From the NCBI GenBank assembly GCA_020723365.1, contig DYJB01000098.1, positions 1 through 9,254 on the forward strand: DNA of 9,254 nucleotides, in the 5' to 3' direction. The notes under the pieces are model-generated. The model had not been told where the DNA came from, made no database searches, and saw only the letters and a list, made by a program, of their open reading frames with translations. This DNA is from Candidatus Aquidulcis sp. (GTDB lineage Bacteria; Chloroflexota; Anaerolineae; Anaerolineales; E44-bin32). Position numbers and translations under genes: made by a program. Of this stretch, positions 1 to 6,540 are shown piece by piece. Position 1 is the first letter of the stretch. Each line of letters opens with the position of its first letter.

Positions 1-722
1 TCGTCCGGAAGCAGGATGACCTCGGGATCGGCGGCCTGCACCTCCGCCCGTGCCAGGCACGGGTAGCGCGTATCGCGCCCGGCCGCCTCTTCAGGCGCGC
101 TCCGCCCCAGATCCGCCTCCAGAGGGTACCGTCGCTCCCTGCCCGCGAAAGCATTCGCCCCGCCGCAGGCCCACAGGAGATCATGCGCATACGTCCCCTG
201 GTTGAAGGTCATCCAGTACGGTTCACCATCGGGGGTCTGCGCGTACCAGATCGGGCAGAAGACGCGCGGCCGGTTGACCTCGTCAGAGGCGCGCTCGGTC
301 CAATCGAGCGTCGCTTCCAGCACCTGCAGGCGCGGCACGGCCTGAGGTATGCGGTAGAGATCGAGCAGCTTCCACAGGACGTCCATGGCCCCGCGCACGG
401 TGCGCGGGAACGTCACCCACACGCGCACCCCGGCCTGTTCGAGCTGCTCCACCAGGGCACGCTCGTTCTCCTCCTGATTGGCAAGGACGACCTCCGGCTC
501 CAGCGAGCGGATGCGCTCCGCATCGGCGCTGCGGGTCCCCCCGACGCGAACGACGCCGGCAGCGAGCTCGGCCGGGAGCCGGCAGTAGTCGGTCACTCCC
601 ACCAGGCTGCCGCCCACACCCAGCTCGACCAGGCTGTCGGTCATCGAGGGCACCAGGCTGACGACACGCTGAGGGGCGGAGCGAAAGAGCAGGAGCGGGG
701 AGTGACCGTTGCCGCCAGCCAT
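1..722 (-). CDS. BtuF-like helical-backbone metal-chelate-binding protein (3' end outside window)
   Basis: The visible part is 240 codons. It resembles the periplasmic-binding-protein type 2 family that binds cobalamin or ferric siderophores for ABC importers (BtuF, FhuD). Residues 18-36 carry the family opening PQRVVSLVPSMTDSLVELG, followed by GVTDYCRLP, the RVGGT turn and SLEPEVVLANQEEN, the usual first lobe. A long helix follows at about 110-145, then the second lobe with PIWYAQTPDGEPYWMTF and the start of a repeated EVQAADPEVILLPDE element. The ATG at 722 was chosen because the family fold begins 17 residues later. The Shine-Dalgarno is weak (AGAGAAG just before the ATG). The N-terminus has no signal peptide or lipobox, so the protein may be cytosolic or delivered otherwise. 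It follows the Nudix gene after a 98-bp gap, and no permease or ATPase gene is in view. Ligand unknown; family placement fairly firm, function not. Confidence 0.8.
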   Translation of the reverse strand, partial: MAGGNGHSPLLLFRSAPQRVVSLVPSMTDSLVELGVGGSLVGVTDYCRLPAELAAGVVRVGGTRSADAERIRSLEPEVVLANQEENERALVEQLEQAGVRVWVTFPRTVRGAMDVLWKLLDLYRIPQAVPRLQVLEATLDWTERASDEVNRPRVFCPIWYAQTPDGEPYWMTFNQGTYAHDLLWACGGANAFAGRERRYPLEADLGRSAPEEAAGRDTRYPCLARAEVQAADPEVILLPD

Positions 723-820
723 CTTCTCTGATCCTCGATGAAGGAGTGTCCGCCGAATCCCATCCCGGCGCAACCCGCCCCACCCTGGGGGTCGTTTCGG
801 AGGATGACGAGGCTCGGGAC
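723..820. other. 98-bp intergenic gap between Nudix and BtuF-like genes
   Basis: This is the widest gap inside the minus-strand train. It holds a small C-run/G-run inverted repeat around 778-791 (CCCC, six bases, GGGG) with no following T-run, so I do not call it a terminator. No consensus promoter for the BtuF-like gene is obvious. Whether that gene is part of the upstream operon is open. Confidence 0.4.
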
Positions 821-1459
821 CTAGGGATCGAAGTACGCCACCGGCTCGCCCTGGCCCCGGCGTGCCAGCAGCGGGGGCAGCCACTGGCGAGGCCCGTGGG
901 AGAGCGGCGGCAGCTCCCCATGCGCGAAGTTGCCCACGTCGAGCGACTCGGCCGTGTGCGCCGGGATGCCCGCCACGTGCTCGTCCAGGAAGACGACATG
1001 GACCATATGCCGCTTCACCCCGCTTTGCCACAACCTCGAATCGAACACCGCGGCGAGGCGACGAACCCGGCCCTCCACCCCCGCCTCTTCACGCAGCTCT
1101 CGCTCAGCCGCCTGGGCCAGCGTCTCGCCCACCTCGGCGGCGCCGCCCGGCATGCACCACAGTCCGTTGTCCGTGCGTTGGATGAGGAGCAGCCGATCCC
1201 CGTCCAACACGATGGCGTCGACCCCGATCAGCGGTGTCACCGCATGCAGATCGCCTCCGAACCCCCTCAGGATCATCGCCGGCGGACGGTTTTCCAGGAT
1301 TCCGAGCAAGCGCGCCGAGCACCGAAGGACACGCGCCTGGCGATGACGGTCGTAGCGGTTGGCGGCGTACTCGAGCCCCTCGGAGGCGAGGCTCCGCAGC
1401 TCGTCCGCCAGGAGGCAGGCGTCATCGGCCCATGTCCTGGCATCCATCGAGGCCTGCAT
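821..1459 (-). CDS. Nudix hydrolase with N-terminal helical extension
   Basis: The product is 212 residues. A perfect Nudix box (GX5EX7REUXEEXGU) spans residues 106-128: G106, E112, R120-E121, E124-E125 and G127. This box binds Mg2+ and positions nucleoside-diphosphate-X substrates for hydrolysis. The preceding VDAIVLDGDRLLLIQRTDNG (80-99) and WCMPGG (101-106) are the usual first strands. Residues 1-70 form a separate helical region (ADELRSLASEGLEYAANRYD) like the N-terminal domain of some ADP-ribose or nucleotide-sugar Nudix enzymes. The ATG at 1459 is preferred over in-frame ATGs further upstream because a GGGAG site sits 7 nt before it and the longer frame would run into the M20 gene. Spacing to the M20 stop is 28 bp, so they are likely co-transcribed. 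Substrate cannot be read from the sequence. Confidence 0.93.
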   Translation of the reverse strand: MQASMDARTWADDACLLADELRSLASEGLEYAANRYDRHRQARVLRCSARLLGILENRPPAMILRGFGGDLHAVTPLIGVDAIVLDGDRLLLIQRTDNGLWCMPGGAAEVGETLAQAAERELREEAGVEGRVRRLAAVFDSRLWQSGVKRHMVHVVFLDEHVAGIPAHTAESLDVGNFAHGELPPLSHGPRQWLPPLLARRGQGEPVAYFDP

Positions 1460-1466
1460 CGCGGTT

Positions 1467-1471
1467 CTCCC
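1467..1471 (-). promoter_or_regulatory. Shine-Dalgarno of the Nudix gene
   Basis: GGGAG on the minus strand, 7 nt before the ATG at 1459. It decides this start over the nearby ATG four codons later and over in-frame ATGs that lie inside the M20 gene. Confidence 0.65.
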
Positions 1472-1487
1472 GTCGGGGACGTTGGGG

Positions 1488-2672
1488 CTATGCGTGGCCG
1501 AGCAGGTCGAAGGCCGCGGCCGAGAGCAGCGCCACAGCGCGCGGCAGTGCGGCTTCGTCGAAATCGAAGCCCGGGTTGTGATGGGGAGCATCCAGGCCGC
1601 GCTCGGCGTTGGCCGAACCGATAAACACGAAGCAGCCCGGGACGGCCTGCAGGAAGAAGGCCATGTCCTCCGACACCATCGAACGCTCGGTCTCATCGAG
1701 GTGGCCATCCGCCAGGACCCGGCGCGCCACGGCCCGCACCCGGGCGGCAATGCGAGGATCGTTCACGACGGGCGGCGTCAGGGGTGTCAGGCGGACTTGC
1801 GCGGCGCACTCCATGGCCGCCGCCACGCCGACGGCAAGCTCCTCGATCCGCCCCAGCACCGTTTGACGCACGGCTGCCTCGAACGTCCGCACGGTGCCTC
1901 GCAGGATGGCCCGATCGGGAATGACGTTGAAGGCTTCGCCGGCTCGCAGCTGGGTGATGCTGACGACCGCCGTCGCCGTCGGATCGGTGTTGCGCGCTAC
2001 GATCGTCTGCAGCGCCGAGACCACCAGCGCCGCAGCGACGACCGGATCGTGGGCCTGGTGCGGGGCGGCGCCGTGCCCCCCCTTCCCCAGGATCTCGATT
2101 TCGAGCACATCGGCGCCGGCCATCATGGGTCCGTCGGGGATTCCCACCCAACCGAGAGGGCGGGCGTTCCACAGGTGGACGCCGAGGGCGACCTCCGGTC
2201 GCTCCGCCTCCAAGACGCCGGCATCGAGCATGCGCTGCGCGCCGCCCAGCCCTTCCTCGGCCGGCTGAAAGACAAGCTGGACGCGTCTCGGCAGCTCGGC
2301 ACGATAGGCGTGCACGAGACGGGCGACGCCCAGCCCGATGGCCACATGCCCGTCGTGCCCGCAGGCGTGCATCCGTCCGGGCTCGAGGGAGGCGTACGGC
2401 GCGCCGGTGGCCTCCTCCACGGGGAGCGCGTCCATGTCCCAGCGCAGGAGCAGCGTTCGCCCCGGCCGGCCCCCTTCGAGCAGCGCCACCACGCCGGTCT
2501 CGGCGATTCCCGTCTGCACCTCCAGGCCGAGCTCGCGCAGCGAGTGCGCAATCACGCCGGCCGTGCGCCTCTCCTGGAAGCCAAGCTCGGGATGCTGATG
2601 GAGGTCGCGCCGCCAGGCGATCAGGTCGGCGGACATCGCCAGGGCGTCGCGCAGCAGCAGCGTCTCGTCCAT
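1488..2672 (-). CDS. M20-family amidohydrolase (IAA-amino acid hydrolase / aminoacylase / carboxypeptidase type)
   Basis: The 394-residue product has the full length and motif set of the M20D amidohydrolases, cytosolic di-metal enzymes that split N-acyl amino acids or related amides. Residues 20-34 read WRRDLHQHPELGFQE, residues 77-83 RWDMDAL, and 101-109 MHACGHDGH with metal ligands C104 and H106. The catalytic and metal-binding glutamates are E139-E140 in QPAEEG. H166 lies in GVHLWN, and a final ligand is in APHHNPGFDFDE (H364/H365). The lid/dimerisation domain opens with GKGGHGAAPH (196-205). The start is supported by AGGAGG four nt upstream of the ATG. It follows the deacetylase gene by 50 bp and precedes the Nudix gene by 28 bp. 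All expected catalytic residues are present, so it should be active. The natural substrate is unknown; hippurate, acyl-amino acid or peptide substrates are all possible. Confidence 0.95.
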   Translation of the reverse strand: MDETLLLRDALAMSADLIAWRRDLHQHPELGFQERRTAGVIAHSLRELGLEVQTGIAETGVVALLEGGRPGRTLLLRWDMDALPVEEATGAPYASLEPGRMHACGHDGHVAIGLGVARLVHAYRAELPRRVQLVFQPAEEGLGGAQRMLDAGVLEAERPEVALGVHLWNARPLGWVGIPDGPMMAGADVLEIEILGKGGHGAAPHQAHDPVVAAALVVSALQTIVARNTDPTATAVVSITQLRAGEAFNVIPDRAILRGTVRTFEAAVRQTVLGRIEELAVGVAAAMECAAQVRLTPLTPPVVNDPRIAARVRAVARRVLADGHLDETERSMVSEDMAFFLQAVPGCFVFIGSANAERGLDAPHHNPGFDFDEAALPRAVALLSAAAFDLLGHA

Positions 2673-2701
2673 CGAGCCTCCTGCGGGCCGCGGATGGGGC
2701 G

Positions 2702-2730
2702 GCGCCTCCCAAGAGCAGGCGCTCAGCGCC
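2702..2730 (-). other. Two alternative small hairpins at the end of the deacetylase gene
   Basis: Two GC-rich inverted repeats share the segment 2717-2722. One pairs 2718-2722 with 2726-2730 across the TGA stop codon (5 bp, 3-nt loop). The other pairs 2702-2707 with 2717-2722 (6 bp, 9-nt loop). They cannot form together. No T-run follows, so they are not a canonical terminator. Such short GC repeats can arise by chance in DNA of this composition. Confidence 0.3.
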
Positions 2731-3451
2731 CGAGGTCGATCAGGCGGAAGCGTTCGACGTAGCGCGGCGCCTCGGGCGGGTTGGAGGGATCGAGCAGCCG
2801 TTCGCGGATGCGCGCCTCCAGCCCCGCCTGGTCGGGGATCTGGCTGCGGTGCTCTCGCAGGGCGGCGATCTTGCGCTCGAGGGTCCCGGTCACGTCGATG
2901 AGGGTGTTGGCCGTCTGCGGCATGGCGACGTACACCTGCCGGATCTTGTGCGGCTGCAGTCCTTCCTCGGACAGCAGCTCGGGGAAGAACAGCGCCGAGC
3001 CGGAGGCGGGGAAGACGGCGTCGAGGGTCGCCTGGCCGGCGGCCCGATGGTCGGGGTGGTTGATGTAGCGGTCGCTCGGAAAGAAGTTTGTCGGGTCGCA
3101 GGTGACGACGATGTCCGGCCGCACCTGGCGCAGGACCCGCACCACCTGCTTGCGCAGCGCCAGGTCGGGGGTCAGGTAGCCGTCGGGGAGGTCGAGGAAG
3201 CGCACCGATCGTACGCCGACGACCGCCGCTGCGGCGCGCTGTTCCTGTTCGCGCAGCTGCGCCAGGGCGACGGGATCGGAGGCGGCGTCATCGGCGCCCT
3301 TGTCGCCGCGCGTCAGCAGGCAGTAGTCGATCGCCCAGCCCTGCTGCGCCCACAGCGCCAGCGTCCCGCCGCAGAAGAACTCGGGGTCGTCGGGGTGCGC
3401 CAGGACGACCAGGACGTGCTCGGGCCGGGCGTCGGCCTCCCCCAAGGTCAT
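2723..3451 (-). CDS. PIG-L/LmbE-family zinc N-deacetylase
   Basis: The product is 242 residues, the usual length for this family of zinc enzymes that remove acetyl groups from sugar- or thiol-linked N-acetyl substrates (GlcNAc-PI, mycothiol and bacillithiol precursors, antibiotics). The family signature is at residues 17-24, LAHPDDPE, with H19 and D22 as expected Zn ligands and D21 as the likely general base. The third Zn ligand lies in the HPDHRA motif (132-137, H135). A Rossmann-like core is visible: VLVVLAHP, IDYCLLTRGDKG, VRFLDLPDG, PDIVVTCDP. The signature has P23 between the second aspartate and the glutamate where AHPDDE is usual. The ATG at 3451 is taken because the ricT stop overlaps it as ATGA (4-nt overlap), a translational-coupling arrangement. 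An open frame further upstream to 3754 lies wholly inside ricT. The substrate is unknown. Confidence 0.92.
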   Translation of the reverse strand: MTLGEADARPEHVLVVLAHPDDPEFFCGGTLALWAQQGWAIDYCLLTRGDKGADDAASDPVALAQLREQEQRAAAAVVGVRSVRFLDLPDGYLTPDLALRKQVVRVLRQVRPDIVVTCDPTNFFPSDRYINHPDHRAAGQATLDAVFPASGSALFFPELLSEEGLQPHKIRQVYVAMPQTANTLIDVTGTLERKIAALREHRSQIPDQAGLEARIRERLLDPSNPPEAPRYVERFRLIDLGR

Positions 3452-4377
3452 TCCTCGTCCTGTCCGTTCTCCCGGCCGCAGGTGCACTGGCCGCTGGCGT
3501 GCTTGCCGCACGGGGCCATAGCCTTGGCCTCCAGCGCCTTGAGTTCCTCGTACGGCTGCACCTCGTGCTTGAGGAACTCCGCCCGGCGGCCGTCGTCGAG
3601 AAGCACGTAGATCGACTGCTTGATGGGCGCCACGTCGAGGACCTTGCCTTCGCCCATGGGCGTGACCACGCGCTTGTTGCGCTTGGGCAGGTGTTTGCGC
3701 GCCTCGACGTACTGCTCGTACTCGTACACCAGGCAGCAGCGCAGGCGTCCGCACATGCCGGTGATCTCCTGCGGATTGAGAGAGATGCCTTGCGCCTTGG
3801 CCATCTTGATCGAGATCGGCGAGAACTCGGTCAGGAAGCGCGAGCAGCAGCGCTCCTCCAGGCCGCAGGCGCCCATCCCGCCCAGGATCTTGGCCACATC
3901 GCGCGGTCCCACCTGGCGCAGCTCGACCTCGGTGTGCTTGTGGATGCGCTGCAGCTGCTTGCGCAGGTCCTTCAGGTCGGGCTTCTCATCCCCTTCGGTG
4001 ACGAACAGGAAGGCCACCCGCGAGCCGTCGAACGAGTATTCGGCCTTGGCGATCTTGAAGTTGCGCAGGCCAACCTCGGCGGCCCGGGCGCGGGCTTCGA
4101 TCATGGCCTCCAGCTCACGCCGCTGCCATTGCTGGCGCAGGACCAGTTCGGCGGCCGTGGCGAGCCGCTCGACCTTCTTGAGGCCGCCCTCGGCCGGGGT
4201 TCCGGGGTCCTCCACGAAGCCCACCACCTCGCCCATCTCCCTCCCACGGCTGGTGGAGACAATGACGTAGTCGCCGGCGCGCAGGTCGGCCAGGTCGCCG
4301 GCGTCGAAGTGGTAGAGCTTGCCCAGGGGCTGGAAGCGGAGGGCGACGATACGGGATCGGGCGACCGATTCGGTCAT
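3448..4377 (-). CDS. ricT: RicT/YaaT-type PSP1-domain protein with extra C-terminal cysteine cluster
   Basis: The 309-residue product matches the PSP1 C-terminal-domain family. The N-terminus (VALRFQPLGKLYHFD, then LRAGDYVIVSTSRGREMGEV) is the usual opening. The centre has the diagnostic cysteine motifs GACGLEERCCSRFL (C171, C177, C178) and GMCGRLRCCLVYEY (C209, C214, C215). A KRVVTPMGEGKV strand pair follows near 235-246. In Bacillus subtilis the homologue works with RicA and RicF in a [4Fe-4S]-containing complex affecting RNase Y-dependent mRNA processing, sporulation and biofilm; that role is family knowledge, not shown here. Beyond the core is a tail from about 285 to 309 with three further cysteines (C290, C298, C300) and an acidic end. 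GGAAGGA a few nt before the ATG supports the start. Its stop overlaps the deacetylase ATG. RicA and RicF are not encoded in the window. Confidence 0.93.
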   Translation of the reverse strand: MTESVARSRIVALRFQPLGKLYHFDAGDLADLRAGDYVIVSTSRGREMGEVVGFVEDPGTPAEGGLKKVERLATAAELVLRQQWQRRELEAMIEARARAAEVGLRNFKIAKAEYSFDGSRVAFLFVTEGDEKPDLKDLRKQLQRIHKHTEVELRQVGPRDVAKILGGMGACGLEERCCSRFLTEFSPISIKMAKAQGISLNPQEITGMCGRLRCCLVYEYEQYVEARKHLPKRNKRVVTPMGEGKVLDVAPIKQSIYVLLDDGRRAEFLKHEVQPYEELKALEAKAMAPCGKHASGQCTCGRENGQDEE

Positions 4378-4408
4378 GGGATCCTTCCCGGCCTGGCCGG
4401 TGGTCCAA

Positions 4409-4445
4409 CACGACGTGACCCGTGCGCGGCACGTGTCACGTCGTG
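4409..4445 (-). other. 37-nt inverted repeat between mrp and ricT
   Basis: Eleven bases at 4409-4419 (CACGACGTGAC) are an exact reverse complement of 4435-4445. Inside them 4421-4425 (CGTGC) pairs with 4429-4433, leaving a 3-nt GCG loop and one mismatched position (4420/4434). The structure starts 4 nt after the mrp stop codon and ends about 31 nt before the ricT start. Only two Ts follow it on the minus strand, so it is not a classical intrinsic terminator. It could be a U-poor terminator or attenuator, a 3' stabiliser or RNase processing site, or a palindromic protein site in DNA. Confidence 0.7.
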
Positions 4446-4449
4446 GGTC

Positions 4450-5538
4450 TCAGTCAATCATCTGGATAGGGACGACGTCGGAGGCCTTGCTCATCGCCTG
4501 CACGGAGACCCGGGCGGCGACGTCTTCGGCCATGGCGATCAGCGCCCGGCCCACGGGGCTGTCCGGCCGGCCCAGAACGACGGGCAGGCCCGAGTCGCCG
4601 GCCTCGCGCACGACGGCGTCCATCGGGATGCCGCCGATGAAGGGAACCCCGGCGTCCTTGGCCAGGCTCTCACCGCCCCCCTGCCCGAAGATGTCCATCC
4701 GGCTGCCGTCCGGCAGCTCGAGGTAGCTCATGTTCTCGACCACGCCCAGAATGGGCACCTGCATGGCGCGGAACATCTCCAAGCCGCGGCGGGCGTCTTC
4801 CAGGGATACGCGCTGGGGCAGCGTCACGATCACTCCGCCGGAGAGCGGCAGCGTCTGCGCCAGGCTCAGCTGGGCGTCGCCAGTGCCCGGCGGTAGATCG
4901 ACCACCAGGTAGTCGAGCTCACCCCAGTTCACATCGGCGATGAACTGGCGGATGGCCGAGTGCAGCATCGGGCCGCGCCAGATCAGCGGCTGGCCGGGTT
5001 GGACCAGGAAGGCGATCGACATCACCTTGACGCCGTACGCCTCGGCCGGGATCATCTTGCCGTTCACCGGCGCCGGCATGCTCTCCAGGCCCATCATCAC
5101 CGGCACGTTCGGGCCATAGATGTCAGCATCCAGCAGCCCGACGCGGGCGCCCGACCGCGCCAGCACGGCCGCCAGGTTGACGGCCACGGTCGTCTTGCCC
5201 ACGCCGCCCTTCCCGGAGGCGACGGCGATCGCATTGCGGATCGGCCGGTCGATCAGGCCGCGCGCCTGGCCGTCGCCCGGGACGTTGGCCGTCAGCTTAA
5301 CCTGGACCTCGGTGACACCCGCTACAGCCTCCACCGCCTGGCGCGCCTCGCGTTCGATGCGGCCCCGCAGCGGGCAGGCCGGCGTCGTCAACTCGACCGA
5401 GAACGTGACGCGACCGTCCTGGATTGCCAGGTCCTTGATCATGCCCAGCGTGACCAGGTCGCGGTGCAGCTCCGGTTCCTGAACCTTGCTTAACGCCGCC
5501 AGGACAGCCTGGCGCTCAACACCTGCAGACTTGCCCAT
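4450..5538 (-). CDS. mrp: Mrp/ApbC (NBP35 family) P-loop ATPase with N-terminal MIP18-like domain, lacking the C-terminal CxxC
   Basis: The 362-residue product has the two-domain build of bacterial Mrp. Residues 8-85 are a MIP18/DUF59-type domain (VTLGMIKDL and TTPACP, with C55). The ATPase domain begins near 102 with the deviant Walker A SGKGGVGKTT (109-117), DADIYGPNVP (137-146), the IWRGPM loop (186-191) and DLPPGTGDAQL (214-224). Family members carry and deliver [4Fe-4S] clusters; the mitochondrial relative NUBPL/Ind1 is needed for complex I assembly. In this protein the region that normally reads ENMS followed by a CxxC pair is ENMSYLELPDGSRMDIFG (268-285), with no cysteine. C55 is the only cysteine in the chain. 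Start: the ATG at 5538 shares its A with the upstream TGA (TGATG), with AGGTGAGGA just before. The gene sits directly downstream of the nuo genes and the CxxC protein. Confidence 0.95.
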   Translation of the reverse strand: MGKSAGVERQAVLAALSKVQEPELHRDLVTLGMIKDLAIQDGRVTFSVELTTPACPLRGRIEREARQAVEAVAGVTEVQVKLTANVPGDGQARGLIDRPIRNAIAVASGKGGVGKTTVAVNLAAVLARSGARVGLLDADIYGPNVPVMMGLESMPAPVNGKMIPAEAYGVKVMSIAFLVQPGQPLIWRGPMLHSAIRQFIADVNWGELDYLVVDLPPGTGDAQLSLAQTLPLSGGVIVTLPQRVSLEDARRGLEMFRAMQVPILGVVENMSYLELPDGSRMDIFGQGGGESLAKDAGVPFIGGIPMDAVVREAGDSGLPVVLGRPDSPVGRALIAMAEDVAARVSVQAMSKASDVVPIQMID

Positions 5539-5897
5539 CAGTCCTCACCTTCCCTGGACGGCCTCCCCCGGCCGTCCTTTCCCTGTCGGATGTAGCCGAC
5601 GACATCGCCACGCGCTTTCTCGAAGAGGGCCACGAGCTCGGTGTCGTCCCCCCGGAAGCGCCGCACGGTCAGCGTGGCGCAGGCCGTGCAGCCGCGCATG
5701 GCCCGGTACGAATCGGTGTGGCAGGTCAGGCACCCGCTCAGCCGGATCAGCATCAGGCTGAACGCCAGGGCGTCGGCCGAGGCATCCGGCGCCACGGCGG
5801 CGCGCCGCACCAGCCGCGCCCAGACCTCGCCGCGCAGGTCGCGCAGCGCCGGGGCCACCCGCATCGGGAACAGGATCTCGGTATCGCCGTGATACAT
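5538..5897 (-). CDS. Unrecognised 119-residue protein with two CxxC motifs
   Basis: I do not recognise a named family. The chain opens MYHGDTEILFPMRVAPALRDLRG, likely a conserved strand-helix start, followed by a hydrophobic helix (ALAFSLMLIRLSG, 43-55). Next come two cysteine pairs, C56-x2-C59 followed by H60, and C70-x2-C73, ten residues apart with TDSYRAMRG between. The rest is an amphipathic helix (ELVALFEKARGDVVGYIRQG) and a charged tail. The CX2CX10CX2C spacing suggests a small zinc site or an iron-sulfur site. CLTCH matches the haem-c motif by letter, but there is no signal peptide. It starts 21 bp after the nuoI stop, and its TGA overlaps the mrp ATG by one base, so it is probably translated with mrp. 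Codon use looks like the neighbours. The coding call is firm; function is only inferred from position: a partner of Mrp or a complex I maturation factor. Confidence 0.85.
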   Translation of the reverse strand: MYHGDTEILFPMRVAPALRDLRGEVWARLVRRAAVAPDASADALAFSLMLIRLSGCLTCHTDSYRAMRGCTACATLTVRRFRGDDTELVALFEKARGDVVGYIRQGKDGRGRPSREGED

Positions 5898-5918
5898 GAT
5901 GCCCCGCCGGAACCGGCC

Positions 5919-6509
5919 TCAGGCCTGCCGGGCGGCTTTGGCCGCTTCCTTCTCCGCCCGCGCGGCTTCCTCGCGAGCGTAGTTGTTGGGCCGGATGGCG
6001 GCATAGTACGACAACGGCTTGAGCAAACGCTCCTTGTCGCTGAGGCGGTCCCAGGTCGCCATCTCGTAGTTGTGATCCATCTTGATGGCGTCGAAGGGGC
6101 AGAACTCGGCGCACAGGCCGCAGTTCATGCAGATGTCGACGTCGATGTAGAACTCCGCCGGCTCAGGCACCGGCCGGCCGGTGGCCGGGTCGGTGGTGCG
6201 GACGATCCAGATGCACTGCGGCGGGCAGACCTTGGCGCAGATGCCGCAGGAGGTGCAGCGGTCCTTGCGCTCCCCGTTGGGGCCCTCCTCGTAGAGCAGG
6301 ATGGGCGTGAAGCGGAACTCCTCCGGCACCGGCAGCTTGACTTCCGGATACTGAACGGTGAAGGCGCCGCGCGCCTGCGATCCCTGGCGCACGGCCAGGC
6401 TCTCCGGGCTGTCGTAGCGCTTGCCGATCCAGCGCAGGTCCTCCAGGTAGGTCACGACGAAATGCTTGAGCGTGACGCCCAGGCCTTTGAGCATTCCCAA
6501 ACCGTACAT
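5919..6509 (-). CDS. nuoI: NADH-quinone oxidoreductase subunit I (two [4Fe-4S] ferredoxin domain)
   Basis: The 196-residue product is the complex I subunit that passes electrons through clusters N6a and N6b towards N2 in NuoB. Two complete ferredoxin motifs are visible: C85-x2-C88-x2-C91-x3-C95-P and C127-x2-C130-x2-C133-x3-C137-P. The N-terminus (MLKGLGVTLKHF) and the pre-cluster TVQYPEVKLPVPEEFRF are typical of NuoI. The C-terminal tail after residue 178 is rich in Ala, Glu and Lys (EEAARAEKEAAKAARQA) and probably helical. The ATG at 6509 is chosen for its GGAG six nt upstream and because the open frame above it overlaps nuoCD. A second ATG five codons in (6494) is possible. The gap to nuoCD is 31 bp. 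In the common bacterial order nuoH comes just before nuoI; here it is absent. Confidence 0.97.
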   Translation of the reverse strand: MYGLGMLKGLGVTLKHFVVTYLEDLRWIGKRYDSPESLAVRQGSQARGAFTVQYPEVKLPVPEEFRFTPILLYEEGPNGERKDRCTSCGICAKVCPPQCIWIVRTTDPATGRPVPEPAEFYIDVDICMNCGLCAEFCPFDAIKMDHNYEMATWDRLSDKERLLKPLSYYAAIRPNNYAREEAARAEKEAAKAARQA

Positions 6510-6540
6510 CGTCGTCTCCGATCTCCTGGCGCGGCCGGGG

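Noticed and set aside
283..999. Minus-strand open frame across the Nudix and BtuF-like junction
   Set aside because: Low-complexity Arg/Ser/Ala/Pro translation out of frame with both real genes.
1460..1750. Longer N-terminus for the Nudix protein
   Set aside because: The extension lies within the M20 gene in another frame, has shadow-like composition, and a ribosome site marks the start at 1459.
1359..2762. Long plus-strand open frame opposite the M20 gene
   Set aside because: Antisense shadow. The minus-strand product has all M20 motifs and a good ribosome site.
3452..3754. Longer N-terminus for the PIG-L protein
   Set aside because: It lies inside ricT in another frame and is Arg/Gln/Gly-rich. 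The ATGA junction gives the natural start.
3499..4896. Long plus-strand open frame opposite ricT and mrp
   Set aside because: Antisense shadow of two strongly identified genes; it crosses their intergenic palindrome and shows no domain of its own.
5709..5732. CLTCH in the small protein as a c-type haem site
   Set aside because: There is no signal peptide for export, which haem-c attachment needs, and a second CxxC close by fits a metal or cluster site better.
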